NCBI GenBank assembly: GCA_026709725.1
Contig: JAPOSK010000630.1
Location: forward strand, 1-5,302
DNA length: 5,302 nt
Direction of reading: 5' to 3'
Source: Paracoccaceae bacterium
GTDB lineage: Bacteria; Pseudomonadota; Alphaproteobacteria; Rhodobacterales; Rhodobacteraceae
Of the stretch, positions 4,774 through 5,302 are shown piece after piece (the first letter of the stretch is position 1; each line of letters begins with the position of its first letter). The position numbers were made by a program, and so were the translations under genes. The notes under the pieces were generated by a model. That model searched no databases and was not told the origin of the DNA. It saw only the letters and a list, made by a program, of their open reading frames with translations.

Positions 4774-5302
4774 GCAGCTGGTCGCCGATACAGCCGAGCG
4801 GTTTGCAGAAGTGGGTCGCCGGAACACTGGTTGTCATCTATGCGCTGGTGACAATCTTGCCGCTCCTCTGGATCATCTCAACCGGCTTCAAGACGTCAGT
4901 CGACTCGATTGCCTACCCGCCAAAGATCGTGTTTGCGCCCTCACTGGAGGGATATGTCAATCTCTTCACCACGCAGACACGGCAAACCGAGGACTACCTG
5001 GCCAGCAATCCACCCGGCAACTGGTATGAGAAAATCGTGCACGACAAGGGCATGGTGATCGCCGGACCATCGCGCTTCGGCGAGCGTTTTATCAATTCCG
5101 TTATCATCGGCTTCGGTTCAACTTTCCTCTCGGTGTTCCTCGGCACGCTGGCAGCCTATGCGTTCTCGCGTTTCCGGGTTCCCCTGAAGGATGACCTGCT
5201 GTTCTTCATCCTGTCCACGCGCATGATGCCGCCGATTGCGGTCGCCATTCCGATCTTTCTCATGTTCCGGACGCTGGGACTGTCCGACACCCATCTTGGA
5301 AT
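4770..5302 (+). CDS. Carbohydrate ABC importer permease 2 (MalG/UgpE-like), 3' end outside window
   Basis: The first 177 residues of the partner permease; the frame stays open to the window end. Segment 1 is at about residues 15-37 (VAGTLVVIYALVTILPLLWI), followed by the SFKT-like STGFKT usual in this class. Segment 2 is around 109-131, running into AAYAFSRFRVP, a conserved MalG-type motif, and segment 3 is about 142-166 with STRMMPPIAVAIPIF. Between segments 1 and 2 lies a long periplasmic loop, about residues 62-107, containing TEDYLASNPPGNWYEKIV; that is longer than the short NF-to-RF/NS link typical of MalG relatives. The EAA loop falls beyond the window, so ATPase docking cannot be judged. 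The start is fixed by ATGA overlap with the previous gene. ATPase genes should follow. Confidence 0.88.
   Translation, partial: MSSWSPIQPSGLQKWVAGTLVVIYALVTILPLLWIISTGFKTSVDSIAYPPKIVFAPSLEGYVNLFTTQTRQTEDYLASNPPGNWYEKIVHDKGMVIAGPSRFGERFINSVIIGFGSTFLSVFLGTLAAYAFSRFRVPLKDDLLFFILSTRMMPPIAVAIPIFLMFRTLGLSDTHLG

Noticed and set aside
1..5302. CRISPR array, tRNA, rRNA or insertion sequence
   Set aside because: No regularly spaced long repeats, cloverleaf-like sequence, rRNA motif, transposase frame or paired terminal repeats were seen on either strand.

Overview
The window most likely comes from an alphaproteobacterium. The evidence is moderately high GC, a GlpD C-terminus of the proteobacterial type, and a solute-binding protein and two permeases that resemble a carbohydrate-transporter group I know mainly from Alphaproteobacteria. 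This placement rests on protein resemblance judged by eye, and no search was run. No phage, IS element, CRISPR array, rRNA or tRNA was recognised.

Layout. (1) Positions 1-478 hold the 3' end of glpD, the aerobic glycerol-3-phosphate dehydrogenase. (2) A perfect 13-bp inverted repeat (519-569) separates it from a decayed type II toxin-antitoxin pair. The pair consists of an intact XRE-family HipB-like antitoxin (596-988) and a HipA-like kinase pseudogene (988-1540). The kinase keeps a short N-terminal piece and the catalytic and metal-binding end of the kinase, but has lost the middle and carries a stop and frame changes. (3) A MaoC-type hot-dog hydratase gene lies on the minus strand (1687-2157). 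(4) Divergent from it is a binding-protein-dependent ABC importer operon: a periplasmic solute-binding protein (2421-3734), a first permease (3826-4773) and a second permease (4770 to the window end, incomplete). ATPase genes would be expected beyond the window.

The importer genes work as one unit. The binding protein captures a sugar-like substrate in the periplasm and delivers it to the heterodimeric membrane channel. The gap between the binding protein and the first permease contains a perfect 11-bp hairpin without a U-tract, which fits the usual excess of binding protein over permeases. The two permease genes overlap by ATGA. The substrate cannot be read from the sequence; the nearby glpD suggests glycerol or a related polyol only weakly, because three unrelated loci lie between them.

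The least ordinary points are the toxin-antitoxin relic with a surviving antitoxin, the inverted repeat just before it, three GTTTGA direct repeats at exact 17-bp spacing in the divergent promoter region, a 17-codon leader ORF whose stop overlaps the binding-protein start, and the start region of the first permease, which lacks a Shine-Dalgarno and begins with a hairpin. Nothing here amounts to a clearly new system.
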